A DNA stretch of 64,000 bases, taken from NCBI RefSeq assembly GCF_001625305.1, contig NW_017803976.1, positions 65,683 to 129,682 on the forward strand, given 5' to 3'. This DNA is from Branchiostoma belcheri (taxonomy: Eukaryota > Chordata > Leptocardii > Amphioxiformes > Branchiostomatidae). Positions 24,101 to 39,100 of the stretch are shown in pieces. The translations under genes were made by a program, and so were the position numbers. Each line of letters opens with the position of its first letter. The stretch's first letter is position 1. The notes under the pieces are model-generated. The model worked only from the letters and a program-made list of their open reading frames with translations. It was not told where the DNA came from and made no database searches.

Positions 24101-27100
24101 GGCACACAGACCACTAATGGACCAGACTCTAGAACAGTAACAAAACTCAAACTTTACCCTCAATGTTAGCTTAACTACTAAGCGTTATGGTGGTAAGATA
24201 GTAGCTGAGGCAGGGAATCCAGTTGTACACAAACGTCTAGTTTTTCATAATGGCCATCCTTACTCCTACAGTAACTGTGGAAATATATCCAACTTTTTCT
24301 AATCTACCATTTGTTCTGAATCCTTACGGTCTGGGATAGAATTCCCATTCATGGTGAAAATATGCACCATACACTATACTATATGCAGTCAACAAAATAT
24401 TACAAACTTTTAACATTAAACAAAATGACCCAGATTTCTCTTGGTTGTCATATGCTGCAAAGACCTACTGGAAAACCTGGAAAAAAAGCATAATTTGTAA
24501 CCCACCTTCAAGAGAGCACTCTACATCCATGCCCAGTGTACAGGCAAAGGGAAGATATTTACCCATATGACAGGAAAGAACTCACAGCTATGTACAGGTC
24601 CTATATGTGTCCCTGGCACTCCAATATGATACGTGTGACAAATTCTCTCCACCAAGGATGATGGACTCAGTTTCAGAAGACTGGAGAGTAGCCAAGGACA
24701 CCAAGGTCATGGTTTTTCTCTCCAGACTGACGAGAAGGTGTCAGTGTCCATCTATCTGGATCAAGGAGTCCATTTACAGGTACTGGTCCTCGAACATTTA
24801 GAGTAAGCTGAGAGTTATCCTTGACACGTTCTAACTCCACTAGGCCACATGTGTTAGACTACATACAAAAGGTCCCAATTCATGAAATATCATCCTGAAA
24901 ACTATCCGGCAACGGAAAACTATCTATTTCATTTTCCACGAAAAATGTCATCGATATGATAACCAAACTTCTTCGTATCTTTATCGTTTTTCTGCGACTG
25001 AATTGTACTGAACTATCTCAAGCCTGGGCGATACAAGATTCCGAACAGGATCTCTGAATTCCGCGCAGGATTTCCCTGAATTCCGAATGTTGGTGATGAC
25101 ACGGAGAACTGTGAACGTTCCACACAGGTGCACGGGAAGGAATGTTCTGGAGAGTCCCCTAATGTCACCGCTGGGGTGCACGGCTGAATGTACGCTTTCA
25201 TTACCCCGGGTTTTTCCCATGAAAGGATGAATTTGGCACGTACCTGTGGGGGTAGCGGGGACAGGCAGGCTGTGGGGAGGGATTGTGCCGTGCGACCACA
25301 GGGTCCCTGCCATGGCCGGCTCAGATGCATTGTGACATGCCAGGCCGGTTCCAGGTCCCGACCTACTGGCTTGGACCCGTGCCAGTCAGTAGCATGGCAG
25401 CAGAGTCCAAGGCTACCCAGCCACATTTCTAACATGTCTCCCAAACTCCTCCATTCCCAGCTATCTCCTACCTTGTCAATCAAACATCTCCTCAACCTTA
25501 TCAAGATCACAAAGAACTTCCATCAATCCAACAATATACCCTTATGGCTTATCCAAATTATCCTTCCATAGGAAAAATGCTGAATATACTCATCTGTAAG
25601 GCAGAAGTATTCTATGATTCCTCTGAATCACCTACATTCTGCAATCTTGTGTCAATATCTTTAACAGTTAGGATTTTTAAACTAAGCTTCCCAGCATGGC
25701 AAGAGGGATTCAAACCCACCTACCCCTGAAAATAACTTGATCCTTCCCTAGTGGAAAGCTTCTTCACCTATCACTCACAGCTAGCAGCTGAGAGAGCTAC
25801 CAGCAACACGACACTGAAGATGGCCCTCCCGATTTCGGATTTTGTAAACGCACCACCACCCAGCACTGTTTATGTTCTATACAGTCAGTAACACTAACGA
25901 AATCCCTGGTAGGTAAAAGTTGTGTGTAGTATGTGTATAGCCAGTGGTGTACATGACTTTCAAGTGAAAACCATCCGTAGGGGGAACACATGGGCCTCAT
26001 TAGTATTTCAGGACACACCTCCAACTAGCGGGGACAGATGGTTTCTAGCAGGGAACTGACAAGCCAAGTTCAACGACCTCTTTCCTGTGCCACCTCTCAA
26101 CCACAGAACACTGGGCTTCCAGAAAATTCTAACAGGAAGACGGCATCCTATGCCTACCTTGAAAGTTCATCTGTGTTGGTAGAAATCATTATGAAGCAAG
26201 TTTAAACTGTAATTTCCAACACAATAAATTGGACTCACCCAAATTTTCGACTGTACAACTCCAGTCTTTGAATGTCAAGGAATGAGCAATCCACCGCTTC
26301 CGTGACGTCACGCAGATAACACGCATGACTCTGTGAGCAGTGGATTACAGGGACGGGGGGCGCCACAGACTTTCTGCAACCTATGATCCACTGCTCGCGG
26401 AGTCACGTGTGTTATCTGCGTGACGTCACAGAAGCGGTGGATTGCTCATTCCTTGACAAAGACTGGAGTTGTACAGTCGAAAATTTGGGTGAGCCCAAAT
26501 TCATTGCGTTGGATATTACAGTTTAAACTTGCTTCATTCTATGCCTACGGCCAGCGTGGCAACCAACCAAGATTTCGTCACTCCCTCATAAACGCCTGGC
26601 TGTATGGAGACGGCCTGCGACATGTTGCGTTTGAAGACCATCTTTCAGGCCGGGGTGCTATACAACAATTGTAAAAGGATTACTGATGCCAGCTGTCAGT
26701 TCCAGACACATTCCTCAGTTTAAAGAGACCAAGGCTGAGAGGGTCTTGAACCTTTAACCTACATTAGGTATATCCAGAACCGGTACACTGGCAATTAAGC
26801 ACGGAAGAGTTTAATCTAGCAACGCATACTACAATGCTGACAGGATCTAACTTAGACGTTTGAATGGGCAAATAAATATCTTTCAGTCAAGGTAGCAATG
26901 ATTAAACTAGTATGTCAGCATTTTCTACACTGCCTTGAGTACAAGTAGACAGAAGTCGTTTTCTCTTCAAGATTTGAATCTTTGATGGACAGGGAAATTT
27001 ATTGTTGTTTTTTATTGGCAGGATTTTATAGGTGGTGGTGCAGGTGACCCCAGGTCAAGTTCAGACGGTGGGTTGTGGGTTGACAGGGCTCGAAATTAAC

Positions 27101-30100
27101 GGTGTCCCGATGGCCAGTGACCACTAAAATTTAAGCTGGGACAACTAAAAAGACAATTTGGGACATTTTTGGAACAATAGAAAAATAGTCAACATCAGAA
27201 CGTCAGCCCTTCTTTTGTTTGGCTCCAGAAAAAGCTACCCCAAATTTCCCGTTTACTCTACAATTATAGTGCGCCTGGAAGTCAGAATGTAAGCAAAATA
27301 CAGCTGACTTCAAGTTCACTTCCTGAAAAACAGGTTGGGACAGTTCATCCTCACTTCGGGACAATTGAAATTTATTTTCGGGACACTGCTGGGACAATAG
27401 TTGAATAGAAAAAAAAGTTAATTTTGAGGCCTGAGAAGTCATCTTCCTTTTAAGATTTGTATCTTTGACGGACAGAGAAATTTATTGGTGTTTTTTTATT
27501 GGCAGGGTTTTATAGGTGGTGGCGAGGGTGGCCCAAGGTCAAGTTCAAACCTGGGGTTGTGGGTTTGCTGTCAGGTATGCTGCACAGCTATGCTGGAGAC
27601 CTGCGAGTGGGTCTCTCTAACAACCTGCTGATGGACAGAACCAAGCCTGTCTCCCACAAGATACACAAACAGAAAGGAAGTCTTTGTGGGGCTGCCACCT
27701 AGGGTAAACATTCACTTAGGAAGTAGGGCATCGTTTTACCCAATTTACAGCTGAACTGCAGTAACCTACTGGAATAGCCTTGACATTCCCAGTCTCAATC
27801 CAGCCATGTTTTTCTTTGGGAAAAAAAAGGCAAAATTGATGATTTTTGTCATGTCATGGCAAAGTTGTATTTCATTCTCAGGGCTCGAAATTCATTTTGG
27901 GGAATACATATGTAGGTGCACTGGTTCACCCAACCTAAAAAATTAGGTGCACAAATTTTTTTTGGGGTGCACCATATGAAACAAAACCTACATGTAATTG
28001 CAGGTCTTACTGCTCCTCTTCTGAGCTAACTTCGAAATCTTAAACAAGTACTACAACAAAGATTTTATCATTTTTTTTCTAATACTTAGAGACCAATTAT
28101 GTACGGTATACTATTATATATTTCTAATGCTAAAATTCCTGCGAAAATATTTGGGTGCACCAGTACACCCACAGAAAACAATTAGGTGCACAGCTCCAAT
28201 TTTGGGTGCACTAACGGTAAGGTGCACATGCACCCAGTATTTCGAGCCCTGATTCTAAACTACAAGTTATCATTTCTACCACAATTTTCTTACATTTTCA
28301 CAAGACTAAGTCTTAGTCATTGCTACCACAATGGAGAGGATGGTTTAGAGAGTTTTGGAATTAAAAATATTCAGACCTATTAAATTCAACACAGCGAAGT
28401 TGGCAGCAATGTGGTTATACATGCAAAAGCTGGCAAAAACTTCAACGAAGGCTGCGAGCTCTTGGTGGCTTGTTACGAGTACCACTTAAACAAATGTACA
28501 GAATACTTGAGTGGATATATGACACTAAACCTGGGCTGTAACGCCACTATTGTCACATCAAGCATGCATGACGGGCCTGATTAACCAATCACAGACCACC
28601 TAGCCATCCCAGTGGTTCAGAGTCATTTATTATGTAACTCTAAGGCCACACCAATTTAATTTCTTGGTTAACGGATTTTTGTAGAAAAATAATGGAGCGG
28701 GCGGGCGAAAAAAAAATAAAAATAAAAACAGGCCTAGGCATCATATTATGGCCCAAAATGGTACGATAGGAGCCATGAAGTCAACACACCAGGCTGGTTC
28801 AAAATTTAAACAATGAATTTTGAACTTTTAATGATACCATTGCATTGAAAGATGGAATAACTGTAACAACTACGATGAAAAGGACTGTTTTCAACTGTTC
28901 AGGGCAAAGTATGAGCATTTTGCAGTTGATTCTGGATTTTTATTTTTATTTGCAAATCTGAAAAAAACGAAGCGGCGAATCCGTTAACCAAGAAATTAAA
29001 TTGGTGTGGCCTAAAGGTATCCAATTGTTCGGCCCACTTGACTTATGCTTTCAGTCCAACTTGACTTACACCAATGATGTTACAGGTTTCTGTGTCTTTT
29101 TAAATGGCATCTTTGTCTTATTCTGATTTGGGTCAAAATAGTACCAAGACGAGAGTTATTTTGATGATGAAAAATTCATTTCGATGATGAAAAACGCTTT
29201 AGAGAATCGTTAACCTCCCATTTGCATCTGGCTAAAATTCATGGCCAAATAAAAGAGCAGTAAAATTTGATGATTTGCCCTTTTAATGTCGGTGGATGTG
29301 ATTTGGCACCTGTGGTCACCTAGCCTAAAATGGCATTTTTACAACCGTCATATGTCCGGACAAAATTGGGCTGGGATTAAAACGGTTCATTTGGTGAAAT
29401 CATAAAATGTCAGAAATTTTGATGGGCGAGGCCTCGTTAAACTGGGTTTAAGGTTTGTCTGTTCATAAATGGTGGAAGGTTTTGTGTTTGTTCACTAACA
29501 CTTGTGTACATCAAAGGGATATCGAACTACAAAAATAACAAGTAAGCCAGCCTTTGCCAATTTTGTCTGTTTTATGTTTATGTTGTTTGCCTGTTGTTTT
29601 TAGCAATGTGAATGGCATCGAAGTTAAAGCAGTATAGCTTTAAACTATATCTTAGAAACTACCAATTTAATACTGTCTGCGCCTTGGAGAAATTTGCATG
29701 TTGCCCTGCAGTACCCATACTGGTGGCTAGAGGGCTACATCACAATTAGACAAAGTCTTATTTCTTATCACAATTTAAATGCTTGTGACTTAAATTTTAA
29801 GACATCAACCATATGCACGTCCCAAGCATGCCCCCCCCCCCTAGCTTCAATGCAAGGCTCAAGCCATAGTTCAAGGCCAGGTAGCCCTGCCTTCCAAAAT
29901 ACCTGATGATGGTAATCTATCTAATGGTGCTGATCAATCACCATGTAGCCAAGGTCTGGGGTTTAACCACCCCTCCACCACTGTTGAAAGGGCTCTAAAT
30001 ACCCAGATTACACTCAGATTAATTCAAACCCCAAAATAGAACAAAACTTCCCCTTACAAATTTAATCCGTGTTTCTTATCAAACTGACATTTCTGCCGAC

Positions 30101-33100
30101 CAAATTGCATTCCTGAGGCCGACCTTGGGGGTTTTGCTGATAAGATCTTCTGGCAATTTTGGACCTTCATTACTATGAGTTAAACCACATTGTACCCTTA
30201 CAACATCAAAACTTGCACCTCAACCAACGCTATAGTTTGTCTACAAAATTTATCCAGAATAAAAACTTAAAACATCCAATAATATTCATTTTTATAAACC
30301 TTAATGTTACAACTTGCACGGACATTTCCTTAGATGGATTTTTCTAATTCTCTTGAGGAAAAAATTTCCAATATTTCTAATCTTCTTGCGGAAAATTTCC
30401 AATATCTGCAGCCTTATCACTTACTGCTTACTACCCTCTTAACTATAAGCCGGACATTTGAAATTTTGACTACCTTATCTCTTAAGCAAGCCGGCTTGAA
30501 AGACCAAGGATACGTTAAAACTGTTTAAGACGATAGACACATACAAACCTTGGGCAGTAGGACATGGCTTCTTCAAGACTACGACCACGTTGCGGCCACA
30601 ACTTGAGCAAATTCAGCTGCAAAACTCTGAGGTCACTGACTTTGGGCAAACATTCTTTCAAAGGCTTTCGTTGTTACGTTCAGTAAACTTTCGCAAACTT
30701 TAACAAAGTTAGCAACCCCCAAAAAACTGCCATCGACTTTGTATTCTTAGCATTTGTGTTTTTTATCCTGTAAAATGCAGTAAGATGGTAATATGAAGGG
30801 AAGAAAGCTGAGAGGTAGGAGAAACAGGACTTTGTCATTGCCTAGCCTGCCATGGCTGACGTGCCAGTGGACCAGGCGCCAGGAGAGAGGGGACTGTTTG
30901 CACAAGGGGAGCGGACAGACTAAACACTCGCTATCCACTAGCAGCACTATCAACCCAGCCAGGGCCTGCACATTATGGCAGCCAGCCGGCATTGTCCTAA
31001 CCACAGTCTGTGAGTTCTCTGTCAATATTTAACATCTCTAACGATATTAAACATTGATACCTACACCTTACATACAAGCTTGTATGGAGCAAGGATGTTG
31101 CATTTTCTATATTTCTATAATGCTGAATATTGTTCTGGAATACTAAAGGTCAACTTACTATGTAAAGAAAAGACTGAAAAATATACTTTTTGTATTGTCA
31201 AAAAGTTACATAGTGGGCCTTTAAGGATAAACCCAGTCATCAACACAATTCATGCTTCATTAGACATAATCAATCATTGTGCTTCAATTAAAAAGACCAC
31301 AAAAATGTGAAATTGCAATTGCTGCATTTTCACCTCAATTACTCAACGGTACCGCACAGGTTTTTCTTTTAAAAGTGATCCATAACTTGGGCCACTTTAT
31401 CTATTGTGTGAGGTATAATACTCTCTACACCACAGCCATGGTAACAGGCCTTAGTCCTCTTCTGCACCTGACAACCTGATACAATTCCGCAGCTTAGGTA
31501 TTCACAGGTGAGTGCAGAGGTCGTCGTGTGCAAACCGCAGCGATATTGACACAACCTCACTTGACTCCAGGGGACCTATTTCTCGCGTGCTGATTGGCCG
31601 GCGCGCGGGCCTGTGTAGACAATCGAAGTCCCCTGCGCTGTGGGCTGGGTTCTTAAAGACAAAGGGCACGGGTGCCCCCGGGGCAACTACTTACGCACTC
31701 ATGCGGAATGGCGTGACTTTTTTTTCTTTAAAAGAACGACTGCACTGCGAGTCGTGTTGCCAGAGGCAGGGAAGCTAACTACTTTCTGACGAAGGCATGT
31801 TCTAACATGCTAGTGAGGGATTATCTAACTGCATGCAACTTTTTTTCACAAAAAAATAAAATGTTACACACACAAATTCTTTTATCCCTTTGGCAAACCA
31901 CATATGTGACTCTTTAAACAAAACTGCAAAGAAAGTCCTTTAAGGGACTGCCACAAGAATGAAACTTTGAAGCTGAAGTCTATTGAGGGAAACCACAAAG
32001 CCACAAACTCTCAAGAAAAAAAGTTGCACACAAAAATTCTCTTTATCACCTTGACAAACCACATATTTAACTCTTTAATTAAACAAAACCACATAAAAAG
32101 CCAATGATAAAAAGTCAATGACAGCCACAAGAATGAACCGTTGAAGCTGAAGTGTATTGAGGGAAACCACAAAGCCACAAACTCTCTAGATTTGCCCCCA
32201 CGTTTAAGTCAAGACATAAATCTATGGTCCCCCCCTTGGGTTGGCCTTGCCACATGACATGGGATAGAAAACAGCTGCTGGTTAAAAGTCCAGCCTGTCA
32301 ATCAACATGTGTCCATAAAACACAGTCCTATAAACTCGTGTCAGCGATTTTAGCTTCAACATTGACTTTAGTATGTACAATTCTCAACCTATTGATTTAG
32401 ACTAAGTGATATGAAATGTTTTTGTGCATATCTTTACTTAAACCATGTACTCTTCTTTCTAGTACAAGTGGCAGATACTAGGAGACAAAAAAATACATGA
32501 AAAAAAGTATACTTTTCTTAGTATTTTCAATACCATACTGCTATAAAACCCTTAACAGTTGTACAAAATTACCTAAAACCAGAGTATTCACTTTGCTACC
32601 AATTCAACAAGAAGGTTAATATGGAGTGAAAACACTATAATTTCTTGCAAACTACCTGTTAAGATGCTGAAAATTTCCGTCTTCCCAAGTCCTCATTAAA
32701 AAAATTTTACCTGCAAGCAACCTGTTGAGATGCTTAAGTATCTCCTTAATATTTCCTGAAGCAATTCCTAAAAGTATTTCGATGAAGGTTAGACATCCAG
32801 GTAATATAATACGCCAAAAAGCAGTTACTCAAGCAACTGGATATGATTTTGGAAACGGTCAGACGTTTCATCTAGTATCCACTAGCTTTCGTCAGTGACT
32901 GTGAGACCAGAGGGGAAATGCAGGTTTATAAGCACAAACTATTCCTAAAAGTATTTCTCCATTCCAAAGCAATCGCTAAATGCATTACATGTAATCAAAG
33001 GAAAATATTAAAATATTTAAAATATTACCTGGAGTAATGTACAGATGAGAGCCAACCATGGCGAGCTATAAGCCAGTGTCCAGCCTACCCTCCACCCGGT

Positions 33101-36100
33101 CACTCTCACACACTACTGACCACTGGCTCCATCCAGACTGGACATGGCCTTCAAAGTTGAGGCAACACTGGCCAGTCTCTCCAAGATGGTTGACAGGGAG
33201 GGCGTGCAAGGGGGTTAACAGTATTTCACTTTTGGTGACTGCTGAAGCTGTGCATTTGAGTCATCCACAGATAACACTTAACCCTTGTCCTGCTGGCAAT
33301 TTTTACACAATATTTTCAAATGAATTCATGTCTTAATCAGGTCACAGACCCTTGACTTTTTTTGCCCTGCGGCGGCGTAATTACTTCCGCATTCGTTGCG
33401 TTTTGCTGCGGTGTGATGCGTTGCACGAGAAACACCCCCAAATCGTACCTATACAGGGCACTATATAGATGGTACTGTATGTGCAACCCATATATATATG
33501 GGCTCCGCAGGACAAGGGTTAAGATGATTTTATTGATGAGAATTCAATAAGACATCACAGTTGTATGTCGGGCTTGTTTTATTAACAAGGAATTTAGCCC
33601 GAAATGGTATGTTTGAAATCCCCTTTCCCATCCTTCTAACAGGATCTAAACCCCTCCACACTTCTGCGGCAGACCCTTCAGAAATTGCTCAATTATAGCT
33701 TCGCGAACAAAAGGCGCTCGGGGCTCTCCAAGCCCTTCATGTGTTTAATAACGTGACCAATCACAAAGGACAGAATTGCTCGGAACAATCCTCCAGAAGA
33801 AAAGCCCGTCAAACCGCAGATGGTCTCTGGAAGTGGGTTTGAGTGATCGAACGGCTCCGTGAAACGGGAGAGTTTTCGCCTTCACCTTTTCGTGACAGCC
33901 TGGAAGGATCAGCGACGGCTACCTTCAGCTTCGACTGATCCGGACCAGCTGTGGGAGAAAACAGGAATGCTGGCATTCCTGCCCTACATTTACTTCCTTT
34001 TCTGCGTTAATTAAAGTAGAAGTGAACTGCTTCAGGGGCATATATTATCTACTGGGCATCTCAAACACTCCTGCCAAAAGAAAGCCCTCTACTGTGTTGA
34101 GTACTGTAAATCCGTTTACATTTGCTACAGTTTGATTTCCTGATTGAAGAGAAAAATTTGGCGGAATACAGTGTTCTTTTACTAGTATACAGTGCAATTT
34201 TGCTAGTATACAGTGCAATTTCACTAGTATACAGTGCAATTTTGCTTTTGCTAGTAAAATTGCACTGTATACTAATACCATTGCACTGCATTCTGTAAAA
34301 ATGCACTGTATTCCGTAAAATTGCACTGTATACTCTGGCACCCCTGGAAAAGGGGTGGCTTAAATTTGCAGTTGATAAAATTGTGTAGTACAGAAGATAA
34401 TGAATTTGCAGTGGAGAGGTTACAGTGAAAAAAAAATACAGCAAAACCTTCAATAGTGACGGTACTTCTAAGCTTGTAAGAACTCTATCAATTATATTCT
34501 GGTGTGCAAAAGTGTGTAACTCTCTTAAATGGATACATGTAATGTATAACTTACACTATAAGAACAAACATGATGGTACTGTTCAAGGAAAAAACAAAAG
34601 TTTGTGATCTTCTGGGGGGGGGGTCACCTTCCTGCAGCCTTGAGCTAAATTGAGAGAGCTTACCACTAATGGAGTCAGGGCAAGGGTCTGGAGCAGCTGA
34701 CATTTGCAGCTAGCTCAGGTGACGTCAGTGCGGCTGTATAATTGCTCCAGGTGCGTCAGTAGCGCGACTGTAGACCATTTCTTCAGGTGCAACCAATTTA
34801 CCTTCAAGTCGCAATTAGAAATTTTGCATACTGAAATTAGGTACCACTTGACTCGTAGCATGCAATGCCTCATGAACATAAGTGTACTTGTAGCTGCATA
34901 TAATATACTTAAAACATATTCGACATCTGCAATAAAATAGAACAGAATACGCACCCACCCACACAAAGTATCTAAAGCCCCTAATGGCACTGTCAAGCTC
35001 CATAATACACAGTCCCATAATATACCGCAGTAAGACTTGAGCAATGAACAGAATGCAGAGTGCATGGCTCTGCGCAGGCTGGCATCTCTCTCTGTGTTTG
35101 ATATTGTAGGAAAGTTCAACTATCATTAGATCTAGCAGCAACCACTCCTGACCTCTATACTAATTATGGATGCACCAAAAATATTCTATCCTTCACCCCC
35201 CAACTTGTAAAAAAATGAGGCAGTCGGAGATAAAAAAAATCAAGTAATCTAATCCCAAGGAGTTCGAATGTTCTTGACACTTATTACAGGCCTCGAAATT
35301 AACTTTTTTCACTATTGTCCCAGAATTGTCCCGAACATAGATTTCAATTGTCCCGAACTGAAGATGGACTGTCCCAGCCTGCTTTTCAGGAAATAAGTTG
35401 ATAACAAAAATAAGAAAACAACAACTGAATTTGTACAACTTGAAGTCCACTTTATTAGTAAATGTAGGGAAATACATGATAATATCATGGGCATGGCACC
35501 GTCCCTGATATTTGGAATCCCTGATTGGTCAAATTTAAATGTTTGTCAGAGTATTATATATTTATAGGCTGCCAGCAGTCTGCAGCAGGATGGATGGATC
35601 GAGTTCCCAAATGACGTGGATGGTCTTAGAATTTTCCAATTGCCCCAAAATTGTCCCGAAACGTAATTTGAATTGTCCCAAGCTGAATATTTAGTGTCAT
35701 TTGACACTGGGACAATGTTAATTTCGAGCCCTGTTATTATGTCTTTACATGTCTTAGATGATGAAATCTTCAACCAGATTATACAAACAAATACTTCAGC
35801 AGCCCTCCTGGACAGCAGACTTTGAAAACACTTGTATACTAGTGAATAATTAAACCTACATGACCTTGAAGACAAGGCTGTACCTAGCTGCTACTATACT
35901 TGACCTTGAGAGGACGTTATACCAGTGTAACACACTGTATAAGAAACAGAAGGGAAGACGCCCTAATGAGCAGCCTGGAAGGCAACCTTTGATCAAAAAT
36001 TAGCTGGAACCTCTGTAAAAGTGGAGGAAATGGTGGAAAAGCACCACTCTAAGCTCCAGAGACGGGAGTAGCTAATTACGCTGATGTCGGACACATGGGG

Positions 36101-39100
36101 AATATTGAGTTAGCTCCCAACTGCTGTTATCGGTTAGCATCCTAACCTCTCTACATAGCATCGGCACAGGATGGCGTGCCAGGGTATAATGGTCAGCGAG
36201 CCCGCTTCAGGACAAGGAGGTCATGGGTTCCAATCCCGGCCTTGCCCTTGGTGCTTTTTAACACCGATTTGCACGCAATTTGGTTGCGGTTGCAGGCCAT
36301 GAAAACCATGCCTTTAATTTGCTAGAAAACCTGCTACAGAATCTTAATCTGTGCCATATCTTGAACCAAGTCTAAACTGAGAACTGGTAAGCTTGGTGTA
36401 ATAAAAAAACACACAATTGTAAATATTGCATCAAATGATAAATATGCAAGGTACAGGTACATAACTGCAAAGGTGATTCCTCTCAAGAGAGCAAGTAACT
36501 GCAGCCACCACCACCAATATTTATTTCTGGCCCATCCAAATCACATTTTAGCCCTTACTTTATGTCCAGGAATGAGAATATAAAATTGGCATTAGCCCAA
36601 GCCTATGCATGTATTACTGGGTATCTATCCTCCTGTACCTAGATAGTATGCAAACAGTATCTCTGTACAACTGCACATCATCATTCTGTTCAGTGAAGCA
36701 GGAAGGATAAGAATGAATAGGGAATGTGATGTGCATGTGAAATGGCTTCTCAAGCAATTAATTTGACAACACAATTATCGTTGATGCCCTTGTTCATCTC
36801 AGCACCTGCCTATTTTTTTTTTCAGATAATTATTGATCTAATTATTCCTCAAACAGGTATTTGAATTTTCTGCACCTTGTGAGAGATGGTGCCTGGGATA
36901 TAAAATTCACAGTCAGAAGGGAGTGAACTTTTAACCTGTAGGGTGACCTCTGGCGCCCCGGTTTTGATGATTACTGAGCTCCAATCCCGCCTGGCGACAT
37001 CTCTAGTGCCTCATCATTGCAACAGGCACACTGCACATTACAAAATCAATAACATGGAGACAGCCTGGTTGTCCTCGGGCCCGGGGACTTTCCTCGCTTC
37101 CCAGAAACCGTTGGAAGGCGATTGGTGCTTCTAGCGGAAAGCCCATGCCGTACTGTAAATCCTGAAATCGTCGCAGCGGTTTTATTTTTGCGAAATTACG
37201 TATGACATCGCGAATACGGCTGCCGTTGTATTACTATCAGAATTATTTCAACTACAAACTTCAAAACCTTCTTTCCTGAAACCACTACGAAAAGTAAGCG
37301 TCCACAAAAATAAATTAATGTACAGTAGTCGTCAGATGCGACTGAAAAATTATCGCTTCTGACACATTGTAAAATTCACTGAAAAAAGATTGCATCAGCA
37401 ATACGCTTCCAACTTTACAACCGCAATATATGGCGCTTATCTGATCGGGTAAAAGTTTATGTTATGCAAATGTTACAGGAAGCCTTTGAGCCAAAATTTA
37501 CTGTTCTGCATAAAACATCAGAAAGGGAGAGATAAGCACTAAAGCAGGTGCTTTTAGACAACACAGACCAGGTGAGGCACCAGCTAACGACTTTTACCAG
37601 AATCATTCTAAGGCCAAACCAATTTAATTTGTTGGTTCTCTGATTTTTTCAAAAAAAAATATGAAGTGACAGGGCGAAAAAAATAAAAAATAAAAACAGA
37701 TCTAGGCATCCTATTATAGCCCCAAATGCTTCGAAAGGAGCCACGAAGTCAACACAAAAGGCTGGGTTAAAATTTAAACAGTGAATTTTGAACTTTTAAT
37801 CAAACTAATGCATAGATAGATGGAAAAACTGTAACATCTAGGAAGAAAAGGACTTTCCTCAACTGTNNNNNNNNNNNNNNNNNNNNCAGCTGACTGAAAT
37901 GAAACGATGCCTTCACAGGACGGACAGGAAATCCAGGATCTCACTTCCTGTCATCTATGGAATGGTACAGAGCTGGAGGCTCAAGACTTCTCTTCATGCT
38001 TTGAATTTCATCTGGTTTGAAACATTCCGAGAACCTTTATATTATATAACAGGGCTGGAAATACTGGGTGAATGTGCATCTTAGTGCACCGAAATTTGTA
38101 GCTGTGCACCCAATTTTTTTGTGTGGGTGCATGATTTTCATAGGTTTACATAATGTAAAAATGTTAAATGTGAAGTAGTATACAGCATATTCTTAAATTT
38201 TAAGTGTTGGAAAAATAATAAATTATTGTAGTAGTACTTTGCTTTAGATATGATACATGTTAGTTTTTGCTAACATTCTACTTATTTTATTGTATATGGT
38301 GCATCCAAAAATATTTTTGTGCACGCAATATTTTAGGTTGGGTACACCAGTGCACCTATTCAGAAAATTTGAGCCCTGTATAACCATTTTACGAATTAAA
38401 AATTGACAAAAAAAGCTGTAACTTTACCTCCAACTTCCTTTTTTTTTTACAAGAGTCATATTTAACTTCAAATAATGAGTTGATTAAAGGAGTATTTCTG
38501 ACCGGAAGTAACAAATCAAATTTTTGGTGACCTTCCAATATGCTGAATTACTGGCCAGTCTGGAACCAATAACTGAATCCATTTCTGGTTGGAGCTTCTG
38601 TTAGAATAGTCCATTACCTGAAAAAGGGGTGGTAAATCTACCCTCTACAACATCTAGGCCTAGGAAAAAAAATGTTGTGTTTCCTGACCGACCCTAGAAA
38701 AAGCTGCCGACCCTAGACTTTTTTGGGGGTGGACCCCTGCAAGGCACAAATTTTTTGAGCTGATCAACCTTTTCTAGCTCCATGATCTGACACTTAAAAT
38801 GATAAAATGTTGCATAATTGGTTTTCTAACATTGACATTGAAAATTTAAGTTTCCTCACGCAAGTTTTACTTTGTTAAATGCATTGTGTAAGTTGGACCC
38901 CTATATATAGATATCACTGAATTCTAAAAGAAAATAGAAAAAAAAAGATAATCCCTACCTACTGACCCTAATTTTTTCAGGACTGAAACAGGAAACAACA
39001 TTTTTTCCTAGGCCCTACAATAGGTAACTGCCAAAAAAACTTTTCCATCCTTTACTCTCTCTAGGCAATGCTTATTTCTTTGCGGACTTTCTGCAGTATT

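Larger units (their letters stand above)
22333..26190. other. intron 1 stretch, mostly unassigned
   Basis: Apart from the LINE-like tail at 23570-23745 and the palindrome at 23906 I recognise nothing. The longest frame here (25013-25510 minus, 165 codons) has no domain, no splice logic and Pro/Arg/Cys-rich chance composition. Confidence 0.5.

Noticed and set aside
25013..25510. 165-codon open frame on the minus strand in intron 1
   Set aside because: No domain, no start context, no splice partner in the p85 frame, and composition typical of chance GC-rich sequence.
34045..34453. Overlapping frames of 98 and 130 codons with repeated residues
   Set aside because: Artefact of the 20-bp inverted unit array.
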